NCBI RefSeq assembly: GCF_013409505.1
Contig: NZ_JACCBN010000001.1
Span: 2,480,001-2,544,000, forward strand
Source of the DNA: Actinomycetospora corticicola
Lineage (GTDB): Bacteria; Actinomycetota; Actinomycetes; Mycobacteriales; Pseudonocardiaceae
Direction: 5' to 3'
DNA: 64,000 nucleotides
Shown: positions 1-8,087 of the stretch, piece by piece
Numbering within the stretch: the first letter of the stretch is position 1
Layout of the letters: every line of letters starts with the position of its first letter
The notes under the pieces: generated by a model
The model's input: the letters and a program-made list of their open reading frames with translations, nothing else
Database searches by the model: none
What the model was told of the DNA's origin: nothing
Program-made: the position numbers and the translations under genes

Positions 1-2
1 GT

Positions 3-989
3 CCGGTCGCCCGCCGGGTCGCCGGGGAACGGTGGACGCTGCAGTACCGCGTGGTCCACGGCTATCGGCGGGCCTTCCGCCGGGCCGGCAGCGGCCCCGT
101 CCTCCTGCTGATCCACGGGATCGGCGACGACTCCTCGACCTGGGGCCCGGTCCTCGACGACCTCGCGCGCGACCACACCGTGATCGCCCCCGACCTCCTC
201 GGCCACGGCGGCTCCGACAAGCCCCGCGGTGACTACTCGATCGGCGCCTACGCCAACGGCATGCGGGACCTGCTCTCGGTCCTCGACGTCGACCGCGCCA
301 CGCTCGTCGGCCACTCGCTCGGCGGCGGGGTCGCGATGCAGTTCGCCTACCAGTACCCCGAGCGCACGGAGCGACTCGTCCTCGTCGGCGCCGGCGGGGT
401 GGCCCAGTCGGTCACCCCCGCGCTGCGGGCCGCCTCACTCCCCCTCGCCCACCTCGTGCTCCCGATGCTGGGCTGGCCGGGCGTCCGGTTCCAGACCGAG
501 CTGGTGCTGCGCCTCTGCCAGCAGCTCGACACCGGGCTCGGGCGCGACGCCGAGGACCTCGTCCGCCTCGTCGACGCCCTGCCCGACGCCACCAGCCGGT
601 CGGCCTTCCTGCGCACGCTGCGCGCGGTCGTCGACTGGCGGGGCCAGGTCGTCACGATGCTCGACCGGTGCTACCTGACCGTCGGCATGCCCACGCTGCT
701 CGTGTGGGGCGCCGAGGACATGGTGGTCCCGGTCGAGCACGGCGAGACCGCCCACGCGGCGATGCCGGGGAGCCGGCTCGTCGTCTTCGAGCGCGCCGGC
801 CACTTCCCGTTCCACACGGACCCGGCGCGCTTCCTCACCGTGCTCCGCGAGTTCCTCGTCGCCACCGAGCCGGCGCACTGGAGTCCCGCAGAGTGGCGCG
901 AACTGCTGCGCACGGGGGCTCGTCCCGACGGTCCCGCCGACGCTGCGCGGGACGCAGGACTCGTCGTCGAGCACCCCCGGCAGGCGTGA
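3..989 (+). CDS. alpha/beta-fold hydrolase, probably cut at its 5' end
   Basis: A complete alpha/beta-hydrolase core is visible. Counting from the GTG at 51, the nucleophile elbow GHSLGG carries Ser89, Asp223 lies in GAEDMVVP, and His251 in AGHFPFH; an HGIGD oxyanion motif sits near residue 24. No stop occurs between the window edge and position 51, and the upstream residues (WTLQYR before VVHGYRRAF) look like the start region of mycobacterial relatives. The real start may therefore lie outside the window, with GTG 51 an internal codon. The substrate cannot be read; relatives are esterases or C-C bond hydrolases. A 12-bp inverted repeat follows before the next gene. Confidence 0.8.
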   Translation, partial: PVARRVAGERWTLQYRVVHGYRRAFRRAGSGPVLLLIHGIGDDSSTWGPVLDDLARDHTVIAPDLLGHGGSDKPRGDYSIGAYANGMRDLLSVLDVDRATLVGHSLGGGVAMQFAYQYPERTERLVLVGAGGVAQSVTPALRAASLPLAHLVLPMLGWPGVRFQTELVLRLCQQLDTGLGRDAEDLVRLVDALPDATSRSAFLRTLRAVVDWRGQVVTMLDRCYLTVGMPTLLVWGAEDMVVPVEHGETAHAAMPGSRLVVFERAGHFPFHTDPARFLTVLREFLVATEPAHWSPAEWRELLRTGARPDGPADAARDAGLVVEHPRQA

Positions 990-1007
990 CGGCCCGTACC
1001 CGGGCCG

Positions 1008-1055
1008 CGGAGTGCGGCGAACTGCACCAGCGGTGACGCAATCCGCCGCACTCCG
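1008..1055. repeat. intergenic inverted repeat (12-bp arms, 24-nt loop)
   Basis: CGGAGTGCGGCG at 1008-1019 is the exact reverse complement of CGCCGCACTCCG at 1044-1055. It lies in the 111-bp gap between two genes read in the same direction, so it could be a terminator for the hydrolase or a member of a dispersed stem-loop family. There is no T-tract on either side. I saw no second copy in the window. Confidence 0.6.
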
Positions 1056-1100
1056 GGTGCGACCGGGCGACCGGGCCCGGGGATCGGCAGACTGATCAGC

Positions 1101-3182
1101 GTGACCTCGACACCGGCGCCAACGCAGACCGACGACCCGTACCTCTGGCTCGAGGACGTCACCGGCGACGAGGCCCTGTCCTGGGTCCGCGAGCGCAACG
1201 CCGAGAGCCTCGGGCGGCTGACCGACACCGACCGGTTCGGCGAGCTGCGCGACGGGCTGCGCGCCGTCCTCGACTCCGACGACCGCATCCCCTACACCCG
1301 CCGTCGGGGTGAGCGGCTCTACAACTTCTGGCAGGACGCCGAGCACCCGCGCGGGCTCTGGCGCCGCACGACGCTCGACGACTACCGCACCGGCGACCCG
1401 ACCTGGGAGCTCCTGCTCGACGTCGACGCCCTGGCCCGTGACGAGGACGAGAACTGGGTGTGGGCCGGCGCGGCCGCCCGCTGGCCGGACTACACGCGCG
1501 CCCTCGTGCAGCTCTCGCGTGGCGGCGCGGACGCCACGGTCGTCCGCGAGTTCGACCTGGAGGCCAAGCGGTTCCTGACGGCGGAGGAGGGCGGCTTCGC
1601 GCTGCCCGAGGCCAAGAGCCGGGTGTCGTGGATCGACGACGACACGGTGTTCGTCGGCACCGACCTCGGCGAGGGTTCGATGACGACGTCGGGCTACCCG
1701 CGGGTGATGCGGCGGTGGTCGCGCGGGACGCCGGTCGCCGAGGCCCCCGTCGTCTTCGAGGCGCGGGAGACCGACGTGTCCGCCTTCGCCGGGAAGGACC
1801 GGACGGTCGGGTTCGAGCGCGAGATCGTCGGGCGCAGCCCCGACTTCCACACCGTCGAGGAGTTCGTGCTCGGGGCCGACGGGTCGCTCGTGAAGATCGA
1901 CGCGCCGGCCGACGCGGACACCGACATCGACCGTGCCTGGCTGCTCGTGCGCACCCGGTCGCCGTGGACGGTCGAGGGCACCGAGTACGGCGCCGGCACG
2001 CTGCTGGCGTTCGAGGCCGAGGGGTTCCTCGCCGGGCGCCGGGAGCACACGGTGCTGTTCGCGCCGACGCCGTCGCGATCGCTGTCGGGCTGGACGTGGA
2101 CGAAGAGCTACCTGATCCTGACGGTGCTCGAGGACGTCGCGACCCGCCTCGAGGTGCTCACCCCGCCCGCCGGTCCGGAGCGGTGGGCGGCCGGCGACTG
2201 GGTCCGGCGCGAGCTGCCGACCGGCGAGGCGTTCGCCGAGGTCGCGGTGGTCGGTACCGACCCCGACGAGTCCGACGAGATCTTCCTCGACACCGACGGC
2301 TTCACCCGCCCCTCGACCTTCGCCCGCACCGTGCTCGGTGCGTCCGCCGACGAGGACGCGCCGCTGGAGACGCTGCGCTCCGCGCCCGCGTTCTGGGACA
2401 CCACCGGGGTCACGGTGCAGCAGTTCTTCGCGACGAGCGAGGACGGCACGAAGGTGCCCTACTTCGTCGTCGGGAAGGAGTCCGCCGAGGCCGGGCCGGT
2501 GCTCATGACCGGGTACGGCGGGTTCGAGATCTCCCTGACGCCGTCGTACTCCGGGATCATGGGTCGGGGGTGGATCGCGCAGGGCGGGACCTACGTCGTC
2601 GCGAACATCCGCGGCGGCGGCGAGTACGGACCGGAGTGGCACACCTCGGCGCTGCGGGAGAACCGGCACCGGGCGTACGCCGACTTCGCGGCGGTCGCGC
2701 GCGACCTCGTCGACCGCGGGATCACGACGCCGGGTCAGCTCGCCATCCACGGCGGGTCCAACGGCGGGCTGCTCATGGGCGTGATGATCACGCGGTACCC
2801 GGAGCTGTTCGGGGCGGTCGTGGTGATGGTGCCGCTGCTGGACATGCGCCGGTTCCACCTGCTGCTCGCCGGCGCCTCGTGGCAGGCGGAGTACGGGGAG
2901 CCCGACAATCCCGACGACTGGGCGTTCATCTCGCAGTACTCGCCCTACCAGCACCTGTCGAAGGACGCGACGTACCCGTCGATCCTCGTGACCACCTCGA
3001 CGCGCGACGACCGGGTGCACCCCGGGCACGCCCGCAAGTTCGTCGCGCGGCTCCGCGAGTACGGGCACCCCGTGGAGTACTACGAGAACGTCGAGGGCGG
3101 CCACGGCGGCGCGGCGGACAACGCCCAGCGGGCCTTCCAGTGGGCGCTCGTCCTCGAGTTCTGCCGCCGCGTCGTGGGCTGA
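1101..3182 (+). CDS. prolyl oligopeptidase family serine peptidase (S9)
   Basis: This 693-residue protein has the two-part layout of S9A peptidases: an N-terminal beta-propeller region (about residues 70-410) and a C-terminal alpha/beta-hydrolase domain. The nucleophile is Ser553 in GGSNGGLL, the acid is in TRDDRVHP (636-637), and the base is His668 in EGGHGG. The N-terminal DPYLWLED motif is typical of the family. There is no signal peptide, so it is probably a cytoplasmic peptidase acting on short proline-containing peptides. The start is a GTG preceded by a weak ribosome site. It stands alone and converges on the DUF3037 operon. Confidence 0.9.
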   Translation: MTSTPAPTQTDDPYLWLEDVTGDEALSWVRERNAESLGRLTDTDRFGELRDGLRAVLDSDDRIPYTRRRGERLYNFWQDAEHPRGLWRRTTLDDYRTGDPTWELLLDVDALARDEDENWVWAGAAARWPDYTRALVQLSRGGADATVVREFDLEAKRFLTAEEGGFALPEAKSRVSWIDDDTVFVGTDLGEGSMTTSGYPRVMRRWSRGTPVAEAPVVFEARETDVSAFAGKDRTVGFEREIVGRSPDFHTVEEFVLGADGSLVKIDAPADADTDIDRAWLLVRTRSPWTVEGTEYGAGTLLAFEAEGFLAGRREHTVLFAPTPSRSLSGWTWTKSYLILTVLEDVATRLEVLTPPAGPERWAAGDWVRRELPTGEAFAEVAVVGTDPDESDEIFLDTDGFTRPSTFARTVLGASADEDAPLETLRSAPAFWDTTGVTVQQFFATSEDGTKVPYFVVGKESAEAGPVLMTGYGGFEISLTPSYSGIMGRGWIAQGGTYVVANIRGGGEYGPEWHTSALRENRHRAYADFAAVARDLVDRGITTPGQLAIHGGSNGGLLMGVMITRYPELFGAVVVMVPLLDMRRFHLLLAGASWQAEYGEPDNPDDWAFISQYSPYQHLSKDATYPSILVTTSTRDDRVHPGHARKFVARLREYGHPVEYYENVEGGHGGAADNAQRAFQWALVLEFCRRVVG

Positions 3183-3189
3183 TTCCGCG

Positions 3190-3210
3190 CCCCCTGTGGC
3201 AGCGAGGGGG
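3190..3210. terminator. bidirectional stem-loop between convergent genes
   Basis: CCCCCT (3190-3195) pairs with AGGGGG (3205-3210) around a 9-nt loop. It fills the 30-bp gap between the peptidase stop and the stop of the DUF3037 gene on the other strand, so it could end transcription from both sides. There is no T-run, as is common in GC-rich actinomycetes. Confidence 0.5.
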
Positions 3211-3212
3211 AC

Positions 3213-3575
3213 TCAGACCAGGCGCGACAGCAGGCGGTCGACCTCGGCCTCCGGGTCCGCGGTGAGTCCGGTGTGCACCGGGCCGGCCTGGACGACGGTC
3301 GAGCGGGGCGCCGTGAGCCACCGGAACCGCTCCCCCGGCGACAGCACGCCCGCCGGGCCCTCCCCCGCCACGACCCGCGGCCAGGCGTGGACCGCCAGGG
3401 CCACCTCGTCGAGGTCCGCCTCGGGAGCGAGGGCCCGCAGGCGGTCCACGTCGAACGCCAGTCGCATCGTCAGCACCACGGCGTGCCGGCAGTAGAGCAG
3501 CACGCCGACGTTGACGCACTCACCCCGGTCGACACGCGGCACCACCCGCAGCGGGGCCCATTCGTACGTGTTCAC
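3213..3575 (-). CDS. DUF3037 domain protein
   Basis: This small protein (120 residues from GTG 3575) matches the DUF3037 pattern: NTYEWAPLRVVPR, then ECVNVGVLLYC, then a C-terminal acidic helix (DPEAEVDRLLSRL). The chosen GTG overlaps the stop of the upstream HipA-like gene as GTGA; GTG 3584 is an alternative that adds MGP. It is the last gene of a four-gene operon. DUF3037 genes often sit next to short HipA-like kinases, which suggests joint action, but no biochemical role is known to me. Confidence 0.8.
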   Translation of the reverse strand: MNTYEWAPLRVVPRVDRGECVNVGVLLYCRHAVVLTMRLAFDVDRLRALAPEADLDEVALAVHAWPRVVAGEGPAGVLSPGERFRWLTAPRSTVVQAGPVHTGLTADPEAEVDRLLSRLV

Positions 3576-4324
3576 GGGGCCCACGACCGGTCCGCCACGC
3601 GCGCCAGCAGGTGGGCGACGTAGGCCTCCCGCGCCGCACCCGCCGTCGGGAAGTCGGCGTCGAAGCCCCCGACGAGCCAGTCGTCGGGCACCTCGGCGAC
3701 CACGCCCTCCAGCAACGGGCGCGTCACCAGCGCCGACAGCGATGCATCAGCGGCAGCCCGCGCACCCGCCGTCGTGAAGGGCAGGAGCACGTGGTCGGAG
3801 GCGTCGTAGGCGCGACCGACGACGGCGGCCGCGCGCGCCCAGGAGTGGTGGAAGTACAGGCAGGCGCCGTGGTCGATGCACCAGAGGTCGCGGTGCCAGC
3901 GGAGCAGGTTGGGGTTGCGCCAGGAGCGGTCCACGTTCTCGACGAACGCGTCGAACCACACCACCCGTGCCGCTTCGTCCTCGGAGACGGTGTGCGCCAC
4001 CGGGTCGAAGCCGAGCGCGCCGGGCAGGAAGTCCATGCCGAGGTTGTCGCCGCCGGAGCGGGCGAGCAGTTCCTGGACCTCCCAGTCCGGCTCGGACTGC
4101 GCCACCACCGGGTCGAGCTCCACGACGACGAGCTCCGGCACCCGCAGCCCCAGCGCCCGGCCGATCCCACCGGCGACGATCTCGGCCACGAGCGCCTTCA
4201 CGCCCTGCCCGGCGCCGGTGAACTTGACGACGTAGGTGCCGAGGTCGTCCGCCTCGACCAGCCCGGGCAGCGACCCGCCCTCCCGCAGCGGCGTGACGTA
4301 GCGGGTCGCGACGACCCGCCTCAC
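3572..4324 (-). CDS. short HipA-like kinase-fold protein (HipA_2 type)
   Basis: The 250-residue product contains FVENVDRSWRNPNLL and WCIDHGACLYFHH, which resemble the catalytic loop (N/D) and metal-binding D of HipA-type protein kinases, plus an N-terminal YVVKF segment that could hold the ATP-binding lysine. It is much shorter than E. coli HipA (about 440) and lacks the N-terminal HipB-contact domain. No HipB-like DNA-binding gene is adjacent, so it is not a plain toxin-antitoxin pair. The start is set by a GTGA overlap with the GNAT stop; its own stop overlaps the DUF3037 start in the same way. An upstream ORF extension in this frame is a shadow of the GNAT gene. Confidence 0.8.
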   Translation of the reverse strand: MRRVVATRYVTPLREGGSLPGLVEADDLGTYVVKFTGAGQGVKALVAEIVAGGIGRALGLRVPELVVVELDPVVAQSEPDWEVQELLARSGGDNLGMDFLPGALGFDPVAHTVSEDEAARVVWFDAFVENVDRSWRNPNLLRWHRDLWCIDHGACLYFHHSWARAAAVVGRAYDASDHVLLPFTTAGARAAADASLSALVTRPLLEGVVAEVPDDWLVGGFDADFPTAGAAREAYVAHLLARVADRSWAP

Positions 4325-4824
4325 CGCAGGTCCAGCGCGTACCAGACCTGCGCGTACGGGTTCGCGTTGTACGGCTCGACCTCGACGAACCCGGCGCGCT
4401 CGTAGAGCGTGCGGGCCTCGACGAGGTCGGCGCGTGTGTCGAGCACGACCCGGGCACGGCCGGCCTCCCGGGCGCGCCGCAGCAGGTCGTCCAGGAGGGC
4501 CTTCCCGACGCCGAGCCCGCGCGCGGCCGGTGCGGTCCACATGCGCTTGATCTCCGCGGCGTCGTCGGGCACGCCCGGGCCGACGAACCGCAGCCCGGCG
4601 CACCCGAGCACCGTGTCCTCCGCGCCGAGGGCCAGCACGAACACGCCCTCGGGCGGCACCAGCCCGCCGTGTGGGCTCTCCGCGACGAACGCGTCGATCT
4701 CCTCGTCGGTCGCCGGGCGGCCGTTCATCCGACCGATCACGTCGCCGACGTACCCGCGCAGCGCCCCGAGCCCGGGCTCGGCGTCGGGACGGGCGTCGTG
4801 GAGCGTGATGGTCGGGCCGGTCAT
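4321..4824 (-). CDS. GNAT family N-acetyltransferase
   Basis: The 167-residue protein shows the GNAT core: the acetyl-CoA loop is in RGLGVGKALLDDLLRRARE (R/Q-x-x-G-x-G/A), preceded by the beta-strand AEIKRMWT and followed by ARTLYERAGFVEVEPYN. It starts with ATG 4824, whose ATGA overlaps the stop of the VOC gene. It is followed by the HipA-like gene with another 4-base overlap, so the operon is translationally coupled. The substrate cannot be predicted; the family acetylates small molecules or protein N-termini. Confidence 0.88.
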   Translation of the reverse strand: MTGPTITLHDARPDAEPGLGALRGYVGDVIGRMNGRPATDEEIDAFVAESPHGGLVPPEGVFVLALGAEDTVLGCAGLRFVGPGVPDDAAEIKRMWTAPAARGLGVGKALLDDLLRRAREAGRARVVLDTRADLVEARTLYERAGFVEVEPYNANPYAQVWYALDLR

Positions 4825-5222
4825 GCGTCCATTGTCGCGCCCGCCCCGTTCCAGTCGACGAGCTGGACCACCACGCCGTTGGGGTCGCGGGTCTGGAACG
4901 CGCGCTCGCCCCACTCCTCGACGGTCAGCGGCATCGTGATCTCCACGCCCTCGTCCTGCAGCCGCGCGAGCTCGCCCTCCAGGTCGTCGACGACGAACGC
5001 CAGGATGAGGCCCTGCGCGGTGACGTCGCGCTGCTCGGGCGGCATCGTCTCCAGACCCGTGGCCAGGTAGACGACGTTCACGCCCGCGTCCGCCCGCTGC
5101 AGCGAGTGGAAGCTGCCCGGCGCGCTCATCACCGCCTCGAACCCGTAGTGGTCGACGAGGAACCGGGCCGAGGCGTCCGGGTCGGCGACGGTGAGGCTGA
5201 CGGCCGTGGCGGTGATGTGCAC
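4821..5222 (-). CDS. VOC superfamily (glyoxalase/bleomycin-resistance-like) protein
   Basis: The 133-residue protein has two beta-alpha-beta-beta-beta modules typical of VOC proteins (AVSLTVADPDASARFLVDHYGF at the start, FQTRDPNGVVVQLVDW at the end). It is the first gene of the VOC-GNAT-HipA-DUF3037 operon and is divergent from the TetR gene across 29 bp filled by a GTAC heptad repeat, so TetR control is likely. Substrate unknown; relatives are dioxygenases, glyoxalases or drug-binding resistance proteins. Confidence 0.85.
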   Translation of the reverse strand: MHITATAVSLTVADPDASARFLVDHYGFEAVMSAPGSFHSLQRADAGVNVVYLATGLETMPPEQRDVTAQGLILAFVVDDLEGELARLQDEGVEITMPLTVEEWGERAFQTRDPNGVVVQLVDWNGAGATMDA

Positions 5223-5225
5223 CCC

Positions 5226-5260
5226 GTACAGCGTACATTGTACGATGTACGATGTACGAT
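5226..5260. promoter_or_regulatory. five-fold GTAC heptad repeat, candidate TetR operator
   Basis: GTAC occurs at 5226, 5233, 5240, 5247 and 5254, exactly 7 bp apart, as GTACAGC, GTACATT and three copies of GTACGAT. Inside it CGTACATTGTACG (5232-5244) is a perfect 6-1-6 palindrome. The array fills the gap between the divergent VOC and TetR genes and runs into the first TetR codons. This is what a self-regulating TetR operator would look like; the binding itself is inferred. Confidence 0.6.
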
Positions 5261-5977
5261 GTGACCGATCCGGCGCGCGTCATCGCCCTGCTCTGGCGGA
5301 CGGCACCACCGCCGCGGCGCGGCCCGTCACGCGGCCTCACGGTCGACGGGGTGGTCGAGGCCGCGACCCGCCTCGCCGACACCGGCGGCCTCGAGCCCCT
5401 GACCATGCGCGCGCTCGCCGGCGCGCTCGGCGTCGCACCGATGACGCTCTACACCTACGTGCCCGGCAAGGCCGAGCTCGTCGACCTGCTCGTCGACCAC
5501 GCCTTCCTGACGATGGATCGAGGCGGGTCCGCCGGGCCGGGCTGGCGCGAGCGGGTGCAGGCGGTGATGGAGGAGAACCGCGCGCTGTACCGCGCGCACC
5601 CGTGGATCGGCGCGGTCGACCCGGGCCGCCCGGTCCTCGGGCCCGGCACGACGGCGAAGTACGAGCACGAGCTGGGCGCCTTCGGGGGATGCGGGCTGTC
5701 CGACGTCGACCGGGACGCCGCGCTGACGTTCGTCCTCGACTTCGTGGCGGCGTCCGCCCGGGCGGAGGCCCGCTCCGACCCGGCCGGCGACGAGGCGTGG
5801 TGGGCGGCGGCCGGGCCGGCGCTCGCGGAGGTGCTGGACCCGTCGTCGTACCCGCTGGCCACCCGGGTGGGCACCGCCGCGGGCGAGGCACAACGCAGCG
5901 CGCGCCACCCCGACGCCGCGTGGGCGTTCGGGACGGCGCGCGTGCTGGACGGTCTCGCGGCGCTGATCGACCGCTGA
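5252..5977 (+). CDS. TetR/AcrR family regulator
   Basis: The 241-residue protein carries an N-terminal helix-turn-helix (about residues 30-80: LTVDGVVEAATRLAD, then LTMRALAGALGVAPMTLYTYVPGKAEL) and a C-terminal ligand-binding domain of the TetR_C type. The start ATG 5252 lies inside the heptad repeat with no Shine-Dalgarno sequence, so the mRNA may be leaderless. It is divergent from the VOC-GNAT-HipA-DUF3037 operon, which it probably represses together with itself. Confidence 0.88.
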   Translation: MYDVTDPARVIALLWRTAPPPRRGPSRGLTVDGVVEAATRLADTGGLEPLTMRALAGALGVAPMTLYTYVPGKAELVDLLVDHAFLTMDRGGSAGPGWRERVQAVMEENRALYRAHPWIGAVDPGRPVLGPGTTAKYEHELGAFGGCGLSDVDRDAALTFVLDFVAASARAEARSDPAGDEAWWAAAGPALAEVLDPSSYPLATRVGTAAGEAQRSARHPDAAWAFGTARVLDGLAALIDR

Positions 5978-5981
5978 CGAT

Positions 5982-6027
5982 GTGGCTTCTCTGCCACTGG
6001 GTGACAGCAACGACGCTTTGCTGCCAC
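5982..6027. terminator. paired stem-loops between convergent genes (repeat family B, copy 1)
   Basis: GTGGC (5982-5986) pairs with GCCAC (5993-5997), and GTGACAGCAA (6001-6010) pairs with TTGCTGCCAC (6018-6027) with one mismatch. They fill the gap between the convergent TetR and MetX-like genes. The stretch 5995-6021 matches 27881-27907 at about 23 of 27 bases, so this is also a copy of a dispersed palindromic repeat. Confidence 0.6.
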
Positions 6028-6037
6028 GGGGGTGGGG

Positions 6038-7105
6038 TCAGACGGTGTAGCCCGGGCTGGACAGCATCTCGACCATCACGCCGGCGATGCGCTCGACGTC
6101 CGCGGGCTGCAGGCCGAACATCGCGAAGTGGCCGGCCGGGGTGTCGATGACCCGGAGTTCGCCGTGCGGGAGGTGTCCGGCCTCGTTCTCGCAGTCCTCG
6201 ACCGGGAAGAAGTTGTCCCCGCCGAACGGCACCACGAAGAAGTGCGCGGTGATCTTGCCCAGCGCCGCCTCCAACGACCCGCCGCCGTGGGGGGAGATGT
6301 CCCCGGCCCACCACTTGTTCGCCTGCGTGACGAGGTTGTTCGGGTCCATCGGGGCGAAGTAGCCGCGGATGAAGCTCTGCCGGAAGTCGTTCGCCGACGC
6401 GAAGCCCAGCCCGCGCCAGTGCTCGCCGCGGTACCACTCGTGCGTGAAGCCCTCGAGCGAGAACGCGAGGGCGTGGCGGGTCAGGCCCAGCCGCACGTCC
6501 GCGGCGTCGGAGTAGAAGCCGTCGGCGAAGGCCGGGTCGCTCTTGAGCAGCTCCATGTGCAGGTCGATGAAGACCTGGTTGTGCACCGGGGTCTTCGCGG
6601 TGCCGGCGAACGCGGCCGCGCGCGGGACCATGTCGGGGAAGCGCACCGCCCACTCGTAGGTCTGCTGGGCGCCCATCGACCAGCCCAGCACGGCGTGCAG
6701 CTGCTCGACCCCGAAGTGCTCGGTGACCAGCCGGTACTGCGCCAGCACGTCGTCGGCGATGGAGACGAAGGGGAACTGCCCGCGGTCGAAGGGCGGCGGG
6801 GTGTTCGACGGCGAGCTCGACATCCCGCCGCCGAGCTGACCGGGGCACACGACGAAGTACGTGTCGGTGTCGACCGGCTTGCCGGGCCCGATGTAGTCGT
6901 CGAGCGACGACGGGGTGCCGGAGTACATGTGCGGGAAGAGGACGAGGTTGTCCTTGTTCGCATTCAGTGTGCCGTGCGTGCGGAACGCCAGCTGCGCCCC
7001 CGGCAGCGTGTAGCCCGACCGCAGGACGAACCCGCCCAGGTCGAAGTACTCGTGCTCGCCCTGCTGGGCGTGCGAGTAGTAGCCCTGCCGGTCCGTGCCG
7101 GTCAT
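6038..7105 (-). CDS. MetX-like alpha/beta hydrolase (homoserine O-acetyltransferase family)
   Basis: The 355-residue product has the MetX-family layout: YTLPGAQLAFRTHGTLN at the start, a GWSMGAQQ nucleophile elbow (Ser143), Asp297 in FGGDNFFP and His326 in PAGHFAMFG. True MetX carries GGSxGGM-type elbows and long substrate loops; here the elbow is GWSMGAQ, found in the broader family often annotated only as hydrolase. There is no methionine-pathway neighbour, so a role in acyl transfer to homoserine is doubtful. It converges on the TetR gene and lies 54 bp downstream of the molybdenum oxidoreductase gene. Confidence 0.82.
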   Translation of the reverse strand: MTGTDRQGYYSHAQQGEHEYFDLGGFVLRSGYTLPGAQLAFRTHGTLNANKDNLVLFPHMYSGTPSSLDDYIGPGKPVDTDTYFVVCPGQLGGGMSSSPSNTPPPFDRGQFPFVSIADDVLAQYRLVTEHFGVEQLHAVLGWSMGAQQTYEWAVRFPDMVPRAAAFAGTAKTPVHNQVFIDLHMELLKSDPAFADGFYSDAADVRLGLTRHALAFSLEGFTHEWYRGEHWRGLGFASANDFRQSFIRGYFAPMDPNNLVTQANKWWAGDISPHGGGSLEAALGKITAHFFVVPFGGDNFFPVEDCENEAGHLPHGELRVIDTPAGHFAMFGLQPADVERIAGVMVEMLSSPGYTV

Positions 7106-7159
7106 GTCAGACCTCCGCGCCGAGTCGATCTTCCGCGCCGGAGCCTACGGCGACGTGGG

Positions 7160-8065
7160 TCACAGGGACAGCTCGTGCACGGCGTTGCGCGCGCCGGAGG
7201 TCGGTTGTGTGCGACCAAGGGCGTCCGTCGCCCGCGCGGTGATCGTCCGCGCGCTCCCGACCGTCGCCCGGAACCCCTGCCAGGCCCGCCCCCGGGCGCG
7301 TTCGAGCTCGGCGGTGACCGGCCTGCCGTCCGCCGTCACGACGACGCGGGTGACCGGCACGGAGCTCCACGCCCAGCCGCGCGCCACGCCGTCGGTGACG
7401 TCGATGAGCACCGAGGTCACGTCGAGCTCCCGGACCGGCACCGACCGGCCGTCGGGACCGGGCCGCAGGTAGAGCCGCGTGGTGAACAGGTGCTCGGGGC
7501 GGTGGTCGGCGAGCGTGAGCTCGGTCAGCCACTTCACCGAGTTCGTCCCGAAGAACCCGGGGACCACGAGGCGCAGCGGGCCGCCGCGGTCGGCCTGCAA
7601 CCAGGTGTCGTTGCAGGCGTACGCGACGAGCGCGCGGTCGAGGACGGCGTCGACCGGGAGGTCCTTGAGGTAGTCCGGGCTCGTCTCCCCGCCGAACTCG
7701 CCGTGGTCGGCGCCGCGGGCCCAGACCGACGTGGCGTCCGGCTGCACGCCGGCGAGGTCGAGGACGTCGCGCAGCCGCGCGCCGGTCCACACCAGGTTCG
7801 CCGCCCGCCGCACCCACTCCCCCGGCGCCAGCGGGTTGCCGAAGCACTCGTGCACCGACTCGACCCGCCGCTGCGGCAGCGCCCGGACGTCGTCGGGCGT
7901 CAGCTCGACCGCACGGTCCACCAACCCGTTCACGACGACGGGTCGGTCCGGCCGGGGTGCGGCGAGGCCGAAGTGCCCGATGACGAACGCGTCCTCGAGA
8001 GCGGTGACCCGGCTCGTCAGCCGCTCGGGCGGCACGAGCCGACGGACGGCTCCGACGGTGTCCAT
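7160..8065 (-). CDS. sulfite-oxidase-family molybdopterin oxidoreductase
   Basis: About 301 residues. The N-terminal Moco domain contains HECFGNPL (the Cys is the expected molybdenum ligand) and VWTGARLRDVLDLAGV; the C-terminal part (VARGWAWSSVPVTRVVVTADG onward) is the Mo-co dimerisation domain of sulfite oxidases. There is no heme-binding domain and no obvious signal peptide in the chosen start, so the electron acceptor is unknown. ATG 8065 was taken; GTG 8077 would add four residues. It lies 22 bp downstream of the histidine kinase gene on the same strand. Confidence 0.82.
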   Translation of the reverse strand: MDTVGAVRRLVPPERLTSRVTALEDAFVIGHFGLAAPRPDRPVVVNGLVDRAVELTPDDVRALPQRRVESVHECFGNPLAPGEWVRRAANLVWTGARLRDVLDLAGVQPDATSVWARGADHGEFGGETSPDYLKDLPVDAVLDRALVAYACNDTWLQADRGGPLRLVVPGFFGTNSVKWLTELTLADHRPEHLFTTRLYLRPGPDGRSVPVRELDVTSVLIDVTDGVARGWAWSSVPVTRVVVTADGRPVTAELERARGRAWQGFRATVGSARTITARATDALGRTQPTSGARNAVHELSL

Positions 8066-8087
8066 CCGCGCGCGCACGGCCGGGACC

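Noticed and set aside
435-3104. Long minus-strand open frame (889 codons) over the hydrolase and peptidase
   Set aside because: It is the mirror of two well-supported genes, with arginine/valine-rich translation and no domains; a GC-codon shadow.
3572-4324. Classical HipBA toxin-antitoxin module
   Set aside because: The protein is short, lacks the N-terminal HipB-contact domain, and no HipB-like HTH gene is next to it.
6038-7105. Assigning metX (homoserine O-acetyltransferase) outright
   Set aside because: The elbow GWSMGAQ and lack of methionine-pathway neighbours fit the broader hydrolase family as well.
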